This document shows positions 48,908 to 57,869 of a stretch of 64,000 nucleotides of DNA, piece by piece. Under the pieces are notes generated by a model. That model ran no database searches and had not been told where the DNA came from. It saw nothing but the letters and a program-made list of their open reading frames with translations. The stretch is taken from positions 620,001 through 684,000 of the forward strand of contig NZ_AP027741.1 of the NCBI RefSeq assembly GCF_030296755.1, in the 5' to 3' direction. Position numbers and translations under genes: made by a program. How positions within the stretch are numbered: the stretch's first letter is position 1; each line of letters opens with the position of its first letter. This DNA is from Methylophaga marina. GTDB taxonomy: Bacteria; Pseudomonadota; Gammaproteobacteria; Nitrosococcales; Methylophagaceae.

Positions 48908-50789
48908 ACGTCGTACCCTGACCAGGTTCAGAACTCACGCTAATCGATCCCTTTAACACCTGGGTCACCCACTGATGGCAGAGATGTAACCCTAATCCTG
49001 TATGACCGGCTCCCCTCGCCCCTGTCACAAAGGGATCAAAAATCGTTGTCAGCTGCTCGACATCAATCCCATGACCATCATCAGACACACTGACAGATAT
49101 ATCATTCATAGACGTCTGTATGACTTCAATGTGGATATGTCCATTATTACGTCCAGCAAACCCATGTGAAATGGCATTGCTAATAAGGTTTTCGAATAAC
49201 TGCGAAACAATACCAGCGTAACTCTGTATCACTAACTGTTTCGGTCCCACGATATCCAGATGGATGTGCTGCTGTTTCAATCTATGCTTAGACGTGGTGG
49301 CGACATCATTTATCACGGTCATCAAATCAAATTCCGTTGGTTCATCCGTGTGTCTATCAACGGCTAAACGTTTAAAGCTCTTCACAAGTTCCGCCGCTTT
49401 AGCGATGTTTTTCCTGGCCAAGGCAGTGGTCTCAGCTGAATGGGTCAGATAATCTTCTAATTCGCTCTTTCTCAAGCCATCGCTCATGGCCTGTTGTAAT
49501 TGCTCACGTGCAGAGTCAAGGCTGGATAATGTCAGGGCAGCACCACCAAGCGGGGTATTAAGCTCATGTGCTAAACCGGCCACCATCATCCCCATTGACG
49601 ATAGTTTACGTAGCTCAACCAGGGTATCCTGCATTTGCTGTTGTTGCTCATATGCCAGTTGCAGTTGCTGATTAGACTTGGCTAATGCTTCTTTCTCGAC
49701 AGCCAGCTGTCTGAATAAATCATATTGCTTACGACCATCGTAAAGAAATCGCCCAATCAGAAATAACAGAACAACGAGCACTAAAACGGTCGGAATAAAT
49801 ACAATCAGGGCAACCCTGTATTTTAGGGAACCTAATAAATCAGGTGCAGAGCTATCAATAAAAAATAGACGATGCCGGTTATCTGGGCCATTTTCACCGA
49901 TATCTATCACGCTATAGCTTATTAATCTTGAGCCGTGAATGAAGTTATGTAATTGCCGTTGATCAAGTATGCCCTTAATCACTGCCTGGCTTAATAGTCG
50001 TTCTGTTCTGACAAGATAGTCAGTATAGGACCGAAATGCCATCGAAGGGTTGGGGTGCATCACCCAATAACCTTCATTATCGATAATACGCAGTTTATTA
50101 TCTTGCTTTTGATTCAATGACTCAAACATGTCATTCAACAGAAAATTAATGACAAGCACGCCATCATGTAGGCCATCCTGCTTACCTGTTCGCATGACGG
50201 CTCGGATTGTTTTTTCGAGAGGTAATACGATTTGTCCATTTTCAATATTTGGATTAATGGCAGAGATATAAACTTCATCCGGTTCCAATCTCATACCTGC
50301 CTTCACATATTGCCGTTTCGATTTATTTTGTAATGCTTCAGGAGCAACCTTAATCACCCCCTTATCAGATATGTTCATTCTCAGCTTTTCAACGCCCTTT
50401 TCATCGAGCCATCTCAATTGACTAATATGAGAAGAAGCGTTGGAAAAATCAGTAAACACATTTTCCAATGACTGATAATCAATCGACATACCAGCTTGCA
50501 ATGCTTTTTCAAACTGTTGGTTGTAACGAAGTAAGCGAATCAGCTGATGGATATGGCCCAGCTCTCGCGAGAAAGTATTCACAGCATTGTCCAATCTGCT
50601 TTGCTGTGATTCAAAATAAGGCTGGTAGTTGGACTCAAAAATATGCCAATAAATGTGATAACTGAAAAAACCAGCAAGCCCCAAAATAGGAATATAAATA
50701 AGGATTAAGCTGCGCCATACATATCTGAAAACATATGGCACACGAAAAGAGGCCGATTCAGTCGTGGCTAAGAATTCGCCATTGCCCAT
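48861..50789 (-). CDS. Membrane histidine kinase with periplasmic Cache-like sensor
   Basis: 642 residues. Membrane segments near 27-48 and 329-351 enclose a large periplasmic domain with the Cache-type wording ISQLRWLDEKGVEKLRMNI and RIIDNEGYWVMHPN. A coiled coil (KEALAKSNQQLQLAYEQQQQM) leads to the HisKA box GLAHELNTPLGG (His408). HATPase motifs are ENLISNAISHG, DDGHGID and TGLGLHLCHQW. The start lies inside the end of the upstream REC/EAL gene (GAGG upstream), so the two are translationally coupled and probably form a phosphorelay pair. Confidence 0.92.
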   Translation of the reverse strand: MGNGEFLATTESASFRVPYVFRYVWRSLILIYIPILGLAGFFSYHIYWHIFESNYQPYFESQQSRLDNAVNTFSRELGHIHQLIRLLRYNQQFEKALQAGMSIDYQSLENVFTDFSNASSHISQLRWLDEKGVEKLRMNISDKGVIKVAPEALQNKSKRQYVKAGMRLEPDEVYISAINPNIENGQIVLPLEKTIRAVMRTGKQDGLHDGVLVINFLLNDMFESLNQKQDNKLRIIDNEGYWVMHPNPSMAFRSYTDYLVRTERLLSQAVIKGILDQRQLHNFIHGSRLISYSVIDIGENGPDNRHRLFFIDSSAPDLLGSLKYRVALIVFIPTVLVLVVLLFLIGRFLYDGRKQYDLFRQLAVEKEALAKSNQQLQLAYEQQQQMQDTLVELRKLSSMGMMVAGLAHELNTPLGGAALTLSSLDSAREQLQQAMSDGLRKSELEDYLTHSAETTALARKNIAKAAELVKSFKRLAVDRHTDEPTEFDLMTVINDVATTSKHRLKQQHIHLDIVGPKQLVIQSYAGIVSQLFENLISNAISHGFAGRNNGHIHIEVIQTSMNDISVSVSDDGHGIDVEQLTTIFDPFVTGARGAGHTGLGLHLCHQWVTQVLKGSISVSSEPGQGTTFIVLLLVDVDSSSQS

Positions 50790-52990
50790 TTAACTGCCTC
50801 ATCAATGGGCATAGGACGAGCATAGAAATAGCCTTGTCCAATGGTGCAGCCTAACTCAATAAGCTTATCTCTTTGTAATGCTGTTTCCACCCCTTCAGCA
50901 ATGACTTTCATACCAAAGCGTGTAGCTACCCGAATGATCATATCCACGATATGTTCAGAAGAAGATTTTTCACCGAGATACTGCACAAAAGATTTATCAA
51001 TCTTGAGTGTGGTGGCTGCTAATTCTGTGACATGTGACAGGGATGAAAACCCAGTACCGAAATCGTCAATACTGACATCCATGCCCAGCTGGATCAGCTT
51101 GCGTAATGTGGCGGAAACCTCTTCGTAATTTATCATTGCCAAGGTTTCTGTAATCTCCATATCTACTTGCTGTGGAGCCACATTTTCGGCGGCTAAAACC
51201 TCGAGGATGGAACTGGAAAAATCACTTAATAATAGTTCATGACATGAGACATTAAAGGAGATGGGTACCTGAATTCCGGCAGCTTCTAACTGTTTTATGG
51301 CTGAACAGGATTTTAATAAGATAACTCTATCGAGTTGCTCAACCAATCCTGAAGCCTCTGCGATAGGAATAAAAACACCAGGTGGCACCATCTCACCATT
51401 CGGTTTAAACCATCGTGCCAAGGCTTCAAAGCCAACCAGTTTTCCTGTGTTCATATTGACTTTAGGCTGTAGATAAGCCTGTACTTCATCTCTGGTGAGA
51501 CCAAGATTAAACTCATTTAACAAACGGATATGCTTTGAAAATATGGCCTCATTATCGAGAGAGACATGGTGGAAATGGCTACTACTTGTGGTGCGTAAAC
51601 GTAATAAATGACTCTCCAACTGACCTAATAAACGCTCAGGACTGTGATTTAATGAGGGCGTGAGCTGCGCGGATACCGCCTGAGCAATCACTTTATGCTC
51701 AAGGTGTTGGATATGATTTTTTTTGCCTAAAATTTGTTCGAATTTTTCTGCCGTCAATAGCTGTGATTTTTCCAATAAAATGGCAAAAGCATCCCGACTG
51801 ATGATGGATATGGCTTGTATGCCAGTTATGTCTGACAATTCAGCATAGACAGTCTCAAGTAACTGAATGACAAACTTTTCTCCGAATGTCACCGTGATAT
51901 CACTCAACCTATCGATCGAGATCAACACGATTTGAGCGTTATTATTCCAATAGGCTTCATTCTCAAGCTGTTTGCAGAACCAATTACGGTTATAGATACC
52001 TGTCTGCCAATGTTTGAATGCTAACTCATTGAGATAATCAGTGAGTGCAATATTTGAAAAGCCATTCGCAATGTTTTCAGCAAACACTTTCAGAAGATGG
52101 ATATTAGACTCAGTCAACACATCTGTTGATTTCACAACAATAACGTAATAGACAGGGTTGGGCTCTTGGAAAGAAAAATACAATAAAGAAGAATGGCCAT
52201 CAAATATATGCTGCTTTTGCTCTAACAGTTGTTGTATTCGTTTTAATAACAAATCATTTTCAATAGAAATGACGGGCTGGCCAATGTAAGGTTGATATTG
52301 GCCGGTAGCCGCTAAAACAGCAGAATCGTTGTTAAGGTCAAGTGGATCAGACATCTTTAGACTCATAATGCCACCATCACTAATACCAATAATTTGATCA
52401 ATCTGCTCCAGTACGGTTTGAGAGAAAGGTGATAAATCATGTTGACATGAAATCTTTTGTGACGCAGTCACAACTCTCTCCAGGCCCTGATGTGCATTTT
52501 TTAGCTCACTCATACGTTGCCAGGTCTTGAGGTTGCCATTCATAACATTAAATAAATGCTCTTCTCCCAGCTCAGTTTTACACCAGTAGTCATCAATATC
52601 ATATTGCTCCATCACTGAGCGGTTGGGCGCCATACCAGGCTGCCCTGTTAATAAAATAATACGAGTGATGGGGTTCTGTAAGGTAAACCGAATATGATCA
52701 ATCAGGCGTAAACCGGCATCGTCAGTTTCCATGACAACATCAAGTAGGACAAGGTTAATATCGGGACGTTGTTCAAGCACGACTTTAGCTTGTTTCGCAG
52801 AGGAAGCGGTGAGGATTTCCAGTGTTTTGCCTTGAATAATCATTCTCGACAAAGCACTCACCAGAGACTGCTGAAAAATATCATTATCTTCAACCGTCAG
52901 AATTAACCAGCGTGACTTGGGTGATGTCGAGAAGTAATCAGTCTCTGTATCAAACTCGAAAAAGAATTGTCTCGACTCATTTCGGATCAT
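50768..52990 (-). CDS. REC-DUF3369-degenerate GGDEF-EAL response regulator
   Basis: 740 residues. The receiver domain (about 28-160) has TVEDND, Asp84 in LVLLDVVME and the switch residues LLTGQ and WCKTE. A DUF3369-like domain (about 165-310) follows. The GGDEF-type domain (about 315-475) has SRDAF in place of GGDEF, so no diguanylate cyclase activity is expected. The EAL domain keeps FEALARW, MEITETL, DDFGTGFSS, LKIDKSF and AEGVET, so c-di-GMP hydrolysis is plausible. It probably links the kinase encoded next to it to c-di-GMP turnover. Confidence 0.92.
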   Translation of the reverse strand: MIRNESRQFFFEFDTETDYFSTSPKSRWLILTVEDNDIFQQSLVSALSRMIIQGKTLEILTASSAKQAKVVLEQRPDINLVLLDVVMETDDAGLRLIDHIRFTLQNPITRIILLTGQPGMAPNRSVMEQYDIDDYWCKTELGEEHLFNVMNGNLKTWQRMSELKNAHQGLERVVTASQKISCQHDLSPFSQTVLEQIDQIIGISDGGIMSLKMSDPLDLNNDSAVLAATGQYQPYIGQPVISIENDLLLKRIQQLLEQKQHIFDGHSSLLYFSFQEPNPVYYVIVVKSTDVLTESNIHLLKVFAENIANGFSNIALTDYLNELAFKHWQTGIYNRNWFCKQLENEAYWNNNAQIVLISIDRLSDITVTFGEKFVIQLLETVYAELSDITGIQAISIISRDAFAILLEKSQLLTAEKFEQILGKKNHIQHLEHKVIAQAVSAQLTPSLNHSPERLLGQLESHLLRLRTTSSSHFHHVSLDNEAIFSKHIRLLNEFNLGLTRDEVQAYLQPKVNMNTGKLVGFEALARWFKPNGEMVPPGVFIPIAEASGLVEQLDRVILLKSCSAIKQLEAAGIQVPISFNVSCHELLLSDFSSSILEVLAAENVAPQQVDMEITETLAMINYEEVSATLRKLIQLGMDVSIDDFGTGFSSLSHVTELAATTLKIDKSFVQYLGEKSSSEHIVDMIIRVATRFGMKVIAEGVETALQRDKLIELGCTIGQGYFYARPMPIDEAVKWAMANS

Positions 52991-53150
52991 CCTTTGTGCA
53001 ATTCAAGCCACGCTGTTTTTTTAGGATTGTATTAATTCACTATTATTCTTATCGTCACAGTTTGTTACGTTCGTTATTTATCATTTCTACTGTAGAGCTT
53101 AGTTAGCCAAAATTGCATACAACAATCAACCAAGCATTTATGTGGTTTTG

Positions 53151-53921
53151 TTAAAACTGAGCACGATAGTACTGATAAAACTGCTTAGCCGTTCTGCCAC
53201 TATGACTTCCTCGCCCCATGGCATATAGGCGTGCCGCTTCGTGTAACTGGCTCTTATCAGTATTGATATCGGCAAATAGAGTTTCAACTATAGCGAAATA
53301 ATTTTCCCAGTTAGCAGGATAAAAAGATAAGGTGAGTCCGAAGCGGTCCGATAAAGCGAGTTTATCCTCTAAACTATCGGCATAATGCACTTCACCATCC
53401 ACTACCCCGCTCAGCTGATTTTCAGACTGTTTCTCTGGCAATAAATGACGGCGGTTTGAAGTCGCATACAGACGCACATGCTCTGGGGGTAACTCAAGGC
53501 CACCTTCCAATAATGTTTTGAGTGGCTTATAACTGGATTCGCCGGCTTCGAAAGATAAATCATCACAGAAAATGATAAAGCGAAATTGCTCACTTTCTTG
53601 TTCTAGATCATCCAGAATTTCAGGTAAGAAGCCCAGATCATCTTTATCAATTTGTATAATTCGTAGGCCCTTTGGAGCCATTTCGTTCAGTAAGGCTTTA
53701 ATGACAGAGGACTTGCCCGTGCCTCTGGCTCCCCACAACAATGCGTGATTACTGGTTTTGCCTTCAAGAAAATGTTGCGTGTTATCGATAATCGCTTGCT
53801 TTTGTCTGTCTATGCCTTGAAGCTCATCCAGACGAACAGGATCGAGGCGAACAACAGGTTTTAGTTTTTGACTTTTACTTCGCCAGATGGCGGCGTAAAC
53901 CTGATGCCAATCAATGCGCAT
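53151..53921 (-). CDS. DUF815-family AAA-type ATPase
   Basis: 256 residues. Walker A is LLWGARGTGKSSVIKAL, Walker B FIIFCDDLSFE, and the sensor segment is VRLYATSNRRHL, followed by DRFGLTLSF and a C-terminal SGRTAKQF. These are the marks of DUF815 (often annotated as an ATP-binding protein of unknown role). No partner gene is obvious. It lies 48 bp after the PepSY gene and might be read by leakage from the tonB operon. Confidence 0.85.
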   Translation of the reverse strand: MRIDWHQVYAAIWRSKSQKLKPVVRLDPVRLDELQGIDRQKQAIIDNTQHFLEGKTSNHALLWGARGTGKSSVIKALLNEMAPKGLRIIQIDKDDLGFLPEILDDLEQESEQFRFIIFCDDLSFEAGESSYKPLKTLLEGGLELPPEHVRLYATSNRRHLLPEKQSENQLSGVVDGEVHYADSLEDKLALSDRFGLTLSFYPANWENYFAIVETLFADINTDKSQLHEAARLYAMGRGSHSGRTAKQFYQYYRAQF

Positions 53922-53969
53922 AAGCTATCCTTCATTTATTCAAATAAAGCTAGCATAGCATCATCTATG

Positions 53970-55192
53970 CTAGCGAAGAGAAGAAGACATATTCAATGCT
54001 TGATTGGTTCTCGTTGATACTCTGGCTCGACGTTTTTTGGCCCAGATAATGATGCCTGTGACACTAAAAATAGCTATCATCAATCCCATAATTGAGACCA
54101 TAATTCGACCAGGCAAACCCAAAATACGACCAGAATGTAGAGGGAACTGGGCTTGAATGAAAATATCACCTGCCGTGCCTTGCCCAGGTATCTTACCGCC
54201 AAGGTAGTCACCACTTTTACCATCGAAATAAAGCCACGGATTGCCTAAACCACCATCGCCATGATCATTCTCCGGCTTATAAAATCCCACGCCATAAACA
54301 TCGTAATGAGACGCATAAAAAATCCCGCCTGCAGGATCTGAAATGCCTAACTTGTCGGCTTGTTGACGTGCAATCGGCAGAATCTGTTCACGACTCAACT
54401 CGGCATTGATGGGTTCATCTAATGGTGTCGGTGTACGCTCATCAAACGGGGTAGGCGTCAACTCAGAGAAAACAGATAACACTGGGCGCATCACCTCATT
54501 ATTTAGATTCATCGAGATAGATGTCACCGCTAAAATCAGCACAAAGCCCCATAACCAGACGCCGCCAGAGCGATGAAGATCAAAGTTTAATTTGTAGCCG
54601 CCTTGTTTCCAACGGAACCGTAATGACTTCTTCCAGCTTTTTGCTTTTGGAAAACTTATCCATAAGGCAATGAAACTATCTATTGTCCAGACAATAGCAA
54701 TAATGCCCATAAACAGAATACCGAGCTCCAAACCAAAACCATCCGGTATATGCATGCTGTAGTGAAGCTTATAGAGAAAAGGTAGGATGTTCTCGCGCGT
54801 TAGCGAAATCTCCCCCACATTCTATTTGCCTGCACCTCAGAGGTCGCAGGATCGATGGCTACCTGATTAAAATCCACGGCAGCCGCTTTGCCAGTCTCAG
54901 GAACAGGTCTGGGCATGACTGTCATCATTAAACTATGCTCAGCCTCAATATTGAGCGGCATAAAGCTGACCATTAACTGTGGATTGTCAGCTTCAAACTT
55001 GTTAGCAAGAGATAAAGCATCAATTGCAGCAAAGTCCACATCTTGTGTTTTGGCTTTATATAGCTGTGGATTGAGCCATTCGTCCAGCTCATGGTCCCAG
55101 GAGATAATCGCGCCGGTGAGACCGGCTATGAATAAAAACACAGCACTGGCCAGTCCAAACCAGCGGTGAATAAGTACTCCGATTGATCGCAT
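53970..55192 (-). CDS. PepSY-associated membrane protein, probable ferric reductase or iron-uptake accessory (reading frame broken once)
   Basis: About 407 residues after repair. Helix 1 is in IHRWFGLASAVFLFIAGLTGAIISW, a PepSY-type periplasmic region follows, then helices in ILFMGIIAIVWTIDSFIAL, GGVWLWGFVLILAVTS and a C-terminal IMVSIMGLMIAIFSVTGII. The histidines (IHRWFG, LHYSMHIP, NFDLHRSGG) are typical of PepSY_TM proteins proposed to bind heme and reduce ferric siderophores. A five-C run (54812-54816 on plus) breaks the frame; six would give RMWGEISLTRE. It is the last gene of the exbB-tonB operon, 32 bp after tonB. ATG at 55192. Confidence 0.85.
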
Positions 55193-55224
55193 ATTAACCA
55201 CCGTGAAACATATTAAAGCTGAAC

Positions 55225-56060
55225 TTATGTATTAAGCTGGAAAGCAATCGGCACATTCACCTCAAGCTGAGACTGCAACATGTCATCCGGAAACGAAGGT
55301 AACGGTTGGGCTTTTTTAACATGCTTATAACCGCTTCATCTAAACGTTTTGACCCCGAACTTTGTGTAATACGAAAATCCAACACCTTGCCATCACGATC
55401 AACCACAAAAAACAGTTTGACGATCCCTTCTTCACCACGACGTCTTGAAGCCATGGGATAACGTTTATGCTTGGCCAGTGTTGCAGCCAGCTCACTGTAG
55501 TAAGATTTTTGCGCTGCTATCTGACCACCACTCAGCTGTGCACTTGCTTGCCCGGTTGTTTTCTTCTGGGCAGTCTGTTTATTCACGTTTGTACTGGTCG
55601 TTGTTGTCGCGACTGTTTGTTTTTTCACCGGCTTTTCTGCTGTGACTTCTTTTTCGATAAGCTCTTCAACCACTTTTTTTGGTTCTGGTTTAGGCTTGGT
55701 TTGTGCTTTTACCTTTGTTTCTGTTTTTTGTTTTGCCTCAACTTTTTTTGGCTCAGGCTCTACAACAGGTTCGGGTTCAACCACAGGTTCAGGTTCAACG
55801 ACAGGTTTTGGCTCGACAACAGGTTCAGGTTCCGGCTCGTTTTCTGGTTCAGGTTCGGGCTCTGACTCCGTCGCTTTTTCTTGCGTTTTTTCTACGTCAC
55901 CAAGGTCACCAAGCATACCCAGATCAATTTCTACACCTTGTAAGCCAGTTAGCTCAGCACCATCTTCTTCTTCAGGCTGATAGGTAAAAAAGACGAAGCC
56001 AGCGGCATGAATAGCAACGGCCACCAAAAGCGCAAAGATCCAATAACGATTTTTTGTCAT
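55225..56060 (-). CDS. tonB: TonB-family energy transducer (C-terminal frame broken once)
   Basis: About 278 residues after repair. N-terminal membrane anchor (YWIFALLVAVAIHAAGFVFF), a long periplasmic Pro-Glu/Pro-Lys linker with VVEPEP repeats, and the C-terminal TonB domain (AATLAKHKRYPMASRRRGEEGIVKLFFVVDRDG and SSGSKRLDEAVISML). A six-A run (55312-55317) would shift the last 30 residues. Seven A restores KKAQPLPSFPDDM and a stop at 55225. It couples the proton-motive force from ExbB/ExbD to outer-membrane receptors. The start overlaps the exbD-2 stop (ATGA). Confidence 0.92.
55772..55843 (-). repeat. 18-bp tandem repeat in the tonB linker
   Basis: About four imperfect copies of an 18-bp unit encode VVEPEP/VVEPKP. 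Such linker repeats set the periplasmic reach of TonB and can vary in copy number between strains. Confidence 0.75.
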
Positions 56061-56485
56061 GTTAGTTCAGCTTGTTTTTGTGTCGCCAATGAGACACGCT
56101 TGATGCCAGATTGCTTGATTATGGTCAGCACATCTTGAAGCCTTTCCACCGGCAGATTGCCATCCACTTTAACTAAGATATGAAACGTATCTTTATCTTC
56201 TGTCGCTTCAAAACGTTTGTTGATGGTGGGTAATAGCGCCTCATCATCTGTAATTGCCTGATCAATCGCTACTTGCCCATCTTCAGATACGATAATAACT
56301 AAGGGTTCTTCGACTTGCTTTGTTTCACTCGCAGATAAAGGCGGCTGTACTTTAATAGGGTCAGACTGACTAATGTGTCCCGCGACCATAAAAAATATGA
56401 GCATCAGAAACACAATGTTAATTAACGGCACCAAGCTATCATCTTGATCAGGCTTTTTATGTTGAATCGACTGTCCGACTTTCAT
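56057..56485 (-). CDS. exbD: ExbD/TolR-family protein, second copy
   Basis: 142 residues. The membrane helix near 18-38 (SLVPLINIVFLMLIFFMVAG) has Asn where most ExbD proteins carry the proton-conducting Asp (PLIDVVF in the neighbouring copy). The periplasmic domain ends in DVLTIIKQSGIKRVSLATQ. It starts within the stop of the other exbD (TGATG). Two non-identical ExbD subunits in one operon suggest a heteromeric motor in which this copy may not itself carry protons. Confidence 0.88.
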   Translation of the reverse strand: MKVGQSIQHKKPDQDDSLVPLINIVFLMLIFFMVAGHISQSDPIKVQPPLSASETKQVEEPLVIIVSEDGQVAIDQAITDDEALLPTINKRFEATEDKDTFHILVKVDGNLPVERLQDVLTIIKQSGIKRVSLATQKQAELT

Positions 56486-56877
56486 CAATTTATCCCTGCC
56501 AGGCTGACAGATTTAGCGCCTGCCTGTTTAAAGGCATCAAGCAGATCAATCATACTTTGTGTTTGAATACCTGATTTAACCTCAATGACATAGACAGCAT
56601 CAGGATCTTGATTAACCACCGTAACCACAGAGTTTGCATCTTTTAAAGACAAGGTCATATTACCAATTTTGTATGTACCGTCATTTGACACCAGAGTGAC
56701 AACACGTTGCTCACGAGATTCTGCCTGAGATTCACTTGGTGCCGACACATCAATTTGCCGCCACTGGATAAAGGTCGAAGACAACATAAAGAACAGCAAC
56801 AGAATAAACACCACATCAATAAGCGGTGTCAGACTAATGGCTCTTTTATGTCTTGGCGGTTCTGTATTAAGCAGCAT
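56485..56877 (-). CDS. exbD: ExbD/TolR-family protein, first copy
   Basis: 130 residues. Helix near 15-38 has SLTPLIDVVFILLLFFML with the essential Asp, then a periplasmic domain ending LLDAFKQAGAKSVSLAGIN. The ATG at 56877 overlaps the end of exbB; an in-frame upstream start at 56949 lies well inside exbB and lacks support. It works with ExbB to energise TonB. Confidence 0.92.
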   Translation of the reverse strand: MLLNTEPPRHKRAISLTPLIDVVFILLLFFMLSSTFIQWRQIDVSAPSESQAESREQRVVTLVSNDGTYKIGNMTLSLKDANSVVTVVNQDPDAVYVIEVKSGIQTQSMIDLLDAFKQAGAKSVSLAGIN

Positions 56878-57685
56878 GGCGCATGGTATTGTTTTCAGCA
56901 GACACTGGCTTAGCAGGCGCTGTTGTGAAAATTTGGGTGACAGTGTCATTCATCAGCGATGCAACACGCTCAACTTTACGCTCCATCCAGTTATGTACTG
57001 TCACAACCGGTATGGCCACAGCCAGACCAACTGCTGTTGTTAATAATGCTTGCCAGATACCACCGGATAAAACAGACGGATCCACCTGATTCCCTGCAGC
57101 TTCCATTTGTTGGAAGGCGATAATCATCCCCAACACGGTACCTAACAGACCTAATAAAGGACTTAATGTAGCGATAACCTCCATTGGGCGAAGGTAGGCA
57201 CGTAATTGATTGAGGCGCAGCGTAGCAACACGATCAAGCTCTTCTTTTAAGGTCGCAAGATCCATTTTATGTTGAGTTAGACCTCTAATCGACATCAGCA
57301 CCAGCTCATCCACTGGTCGTTTTGGATTCAACATCATCATGGCTTCGGTAGCATCGCCTTTTTGCCAATGTTGAATAACAGACTTAAGGTGTTTGGAGGA
57401 TTCTGGTCGCGTTGACATGAACTGCCAGAGTTTAATGAGTGTAATCGCTAATGCGATTACCGAAAAACCTGTCAGAATCCATACAACAGGTCCACCTACC
57501 TGCATGAACTCCACAAACTGTGTCATCGCATCTGCTTGCGGAGCCAACGTTGTTGGATCTGTACTAGTTAAAGCATCGGTCATTGCTGGCGAGACTGTAC
57601 TTGGATCGGTATTTACGTCTGTCACTGCAGCGCCGTTATTACTGATATTCTCAGTTGTACCTAATGCGTCGTTTTCTTGAGCCAT
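56867..57685 (-). CDS. exbB: ExbB (MotA/TolQ/ExbB family proton channel)
   Basis: 272 residues. An unusually long Thr/Asn/Asp-rich N-terminal segment of about 60 residues precedes the first membrane helix (VGGPVVWILTGFSVIALAITLI). A cytoplasmic region follows, then helices 2 and 3 (VIATLSPLLGLLGTVLGMIIAF and LLTTAVGLAVAIPVVTVHNWM). AAGGGGA precedes the ATG. First gene of exbB-exbD-exbD-tonB-PepSY, with a promoter and Fur site directly upstream. Confidence 0.93.
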   Translation of the reverse strand: MAQENDALGTTENISNNGAAVTDVNTDPSTVSPAMTDALTSTDPTTLAPQADAMTQFVEFMQVGGPVVWILTGFSVIALAITLIKLWQFMSTRPESSKHLKSVIQHWQKGDATEAMMMLNPKRPVDELVLMSIRGLTQHKMDLATLKEELDRVATLRLNQLRAYLRPMEVIATLSPLLGLLGTVLGMIIAFQQMEAAGNQVDPSVLSGGIWQALLTTAVGLAVAIPVVTVHNWMERKVERVASLMNDTVTQIFTTAPAKPVSAENNTMRHAA

Positions 57686-57708
57686 AAAATTCCCCTTTTC
57701 GAGCCAGC

Positions 57709-57727
57709 AATGATAATCGTTATCATT
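57709..57727. promoter_or_regulatory. Fur box upstream of exbB
   Basis: AATGATAATCGTTATCATT is a perfect 8-bp inverted repeat around a 3-base centre, very close to the Fur consensus. It covers the -10 and spacer of the exbB promoter, so the whole TonB operon should be iron-repressed. Confidence 0.88.
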
Positions 57728-57738
57728 TACCTTATCAA
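57710..57738 (-). promoter_or_regulatory. exbB operon promoter
   Basis: On the minus strand, -35 TTGATA (57733-57738) and -10 TATCAT (57710-57715) have a 17-base spacer. Transcription would begin near 57703, leaving a leader of about 18 bases with the GGGGA ribosome-binding site. Confidence 0.65.
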
Positions 57739-57820
57739 GAGAGTTATGCCATATTTACAGCCGTGATTGTGTGAATTGACCTATATCTCATCCGTTAGAA
57801 GAAATTTTTTACTCATGCAT

Positions 57821-57850
57821 AAAAAAAGCCCCGCAGTGCGGGGCTTTTTT
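57821..57850. terminator. Terminator after pnp
   Basis: Strong 13-bp stem AAAAAAGCCCCGC/GCGGGGCTTTTTT (57822-57834 with 57838-57850) with a 3-base loop, giving a T-run in either direction. It ends the infB-rbfA-truB-rpsO-pnp transcript 19 bp after pnp. Confidence 0.93.
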
Positions 57851-57869
57851 GCGAAGTAGCGCAGAAGAT

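Noticed and set aside
55467-55980. Long open frames on the plus strand across tonB
   Set aside because: These are low-complexity antisense shadows of the Pro-Glu repeat region, with skewed Phe/Cys/Gly composition and no ribosome-binding sites.
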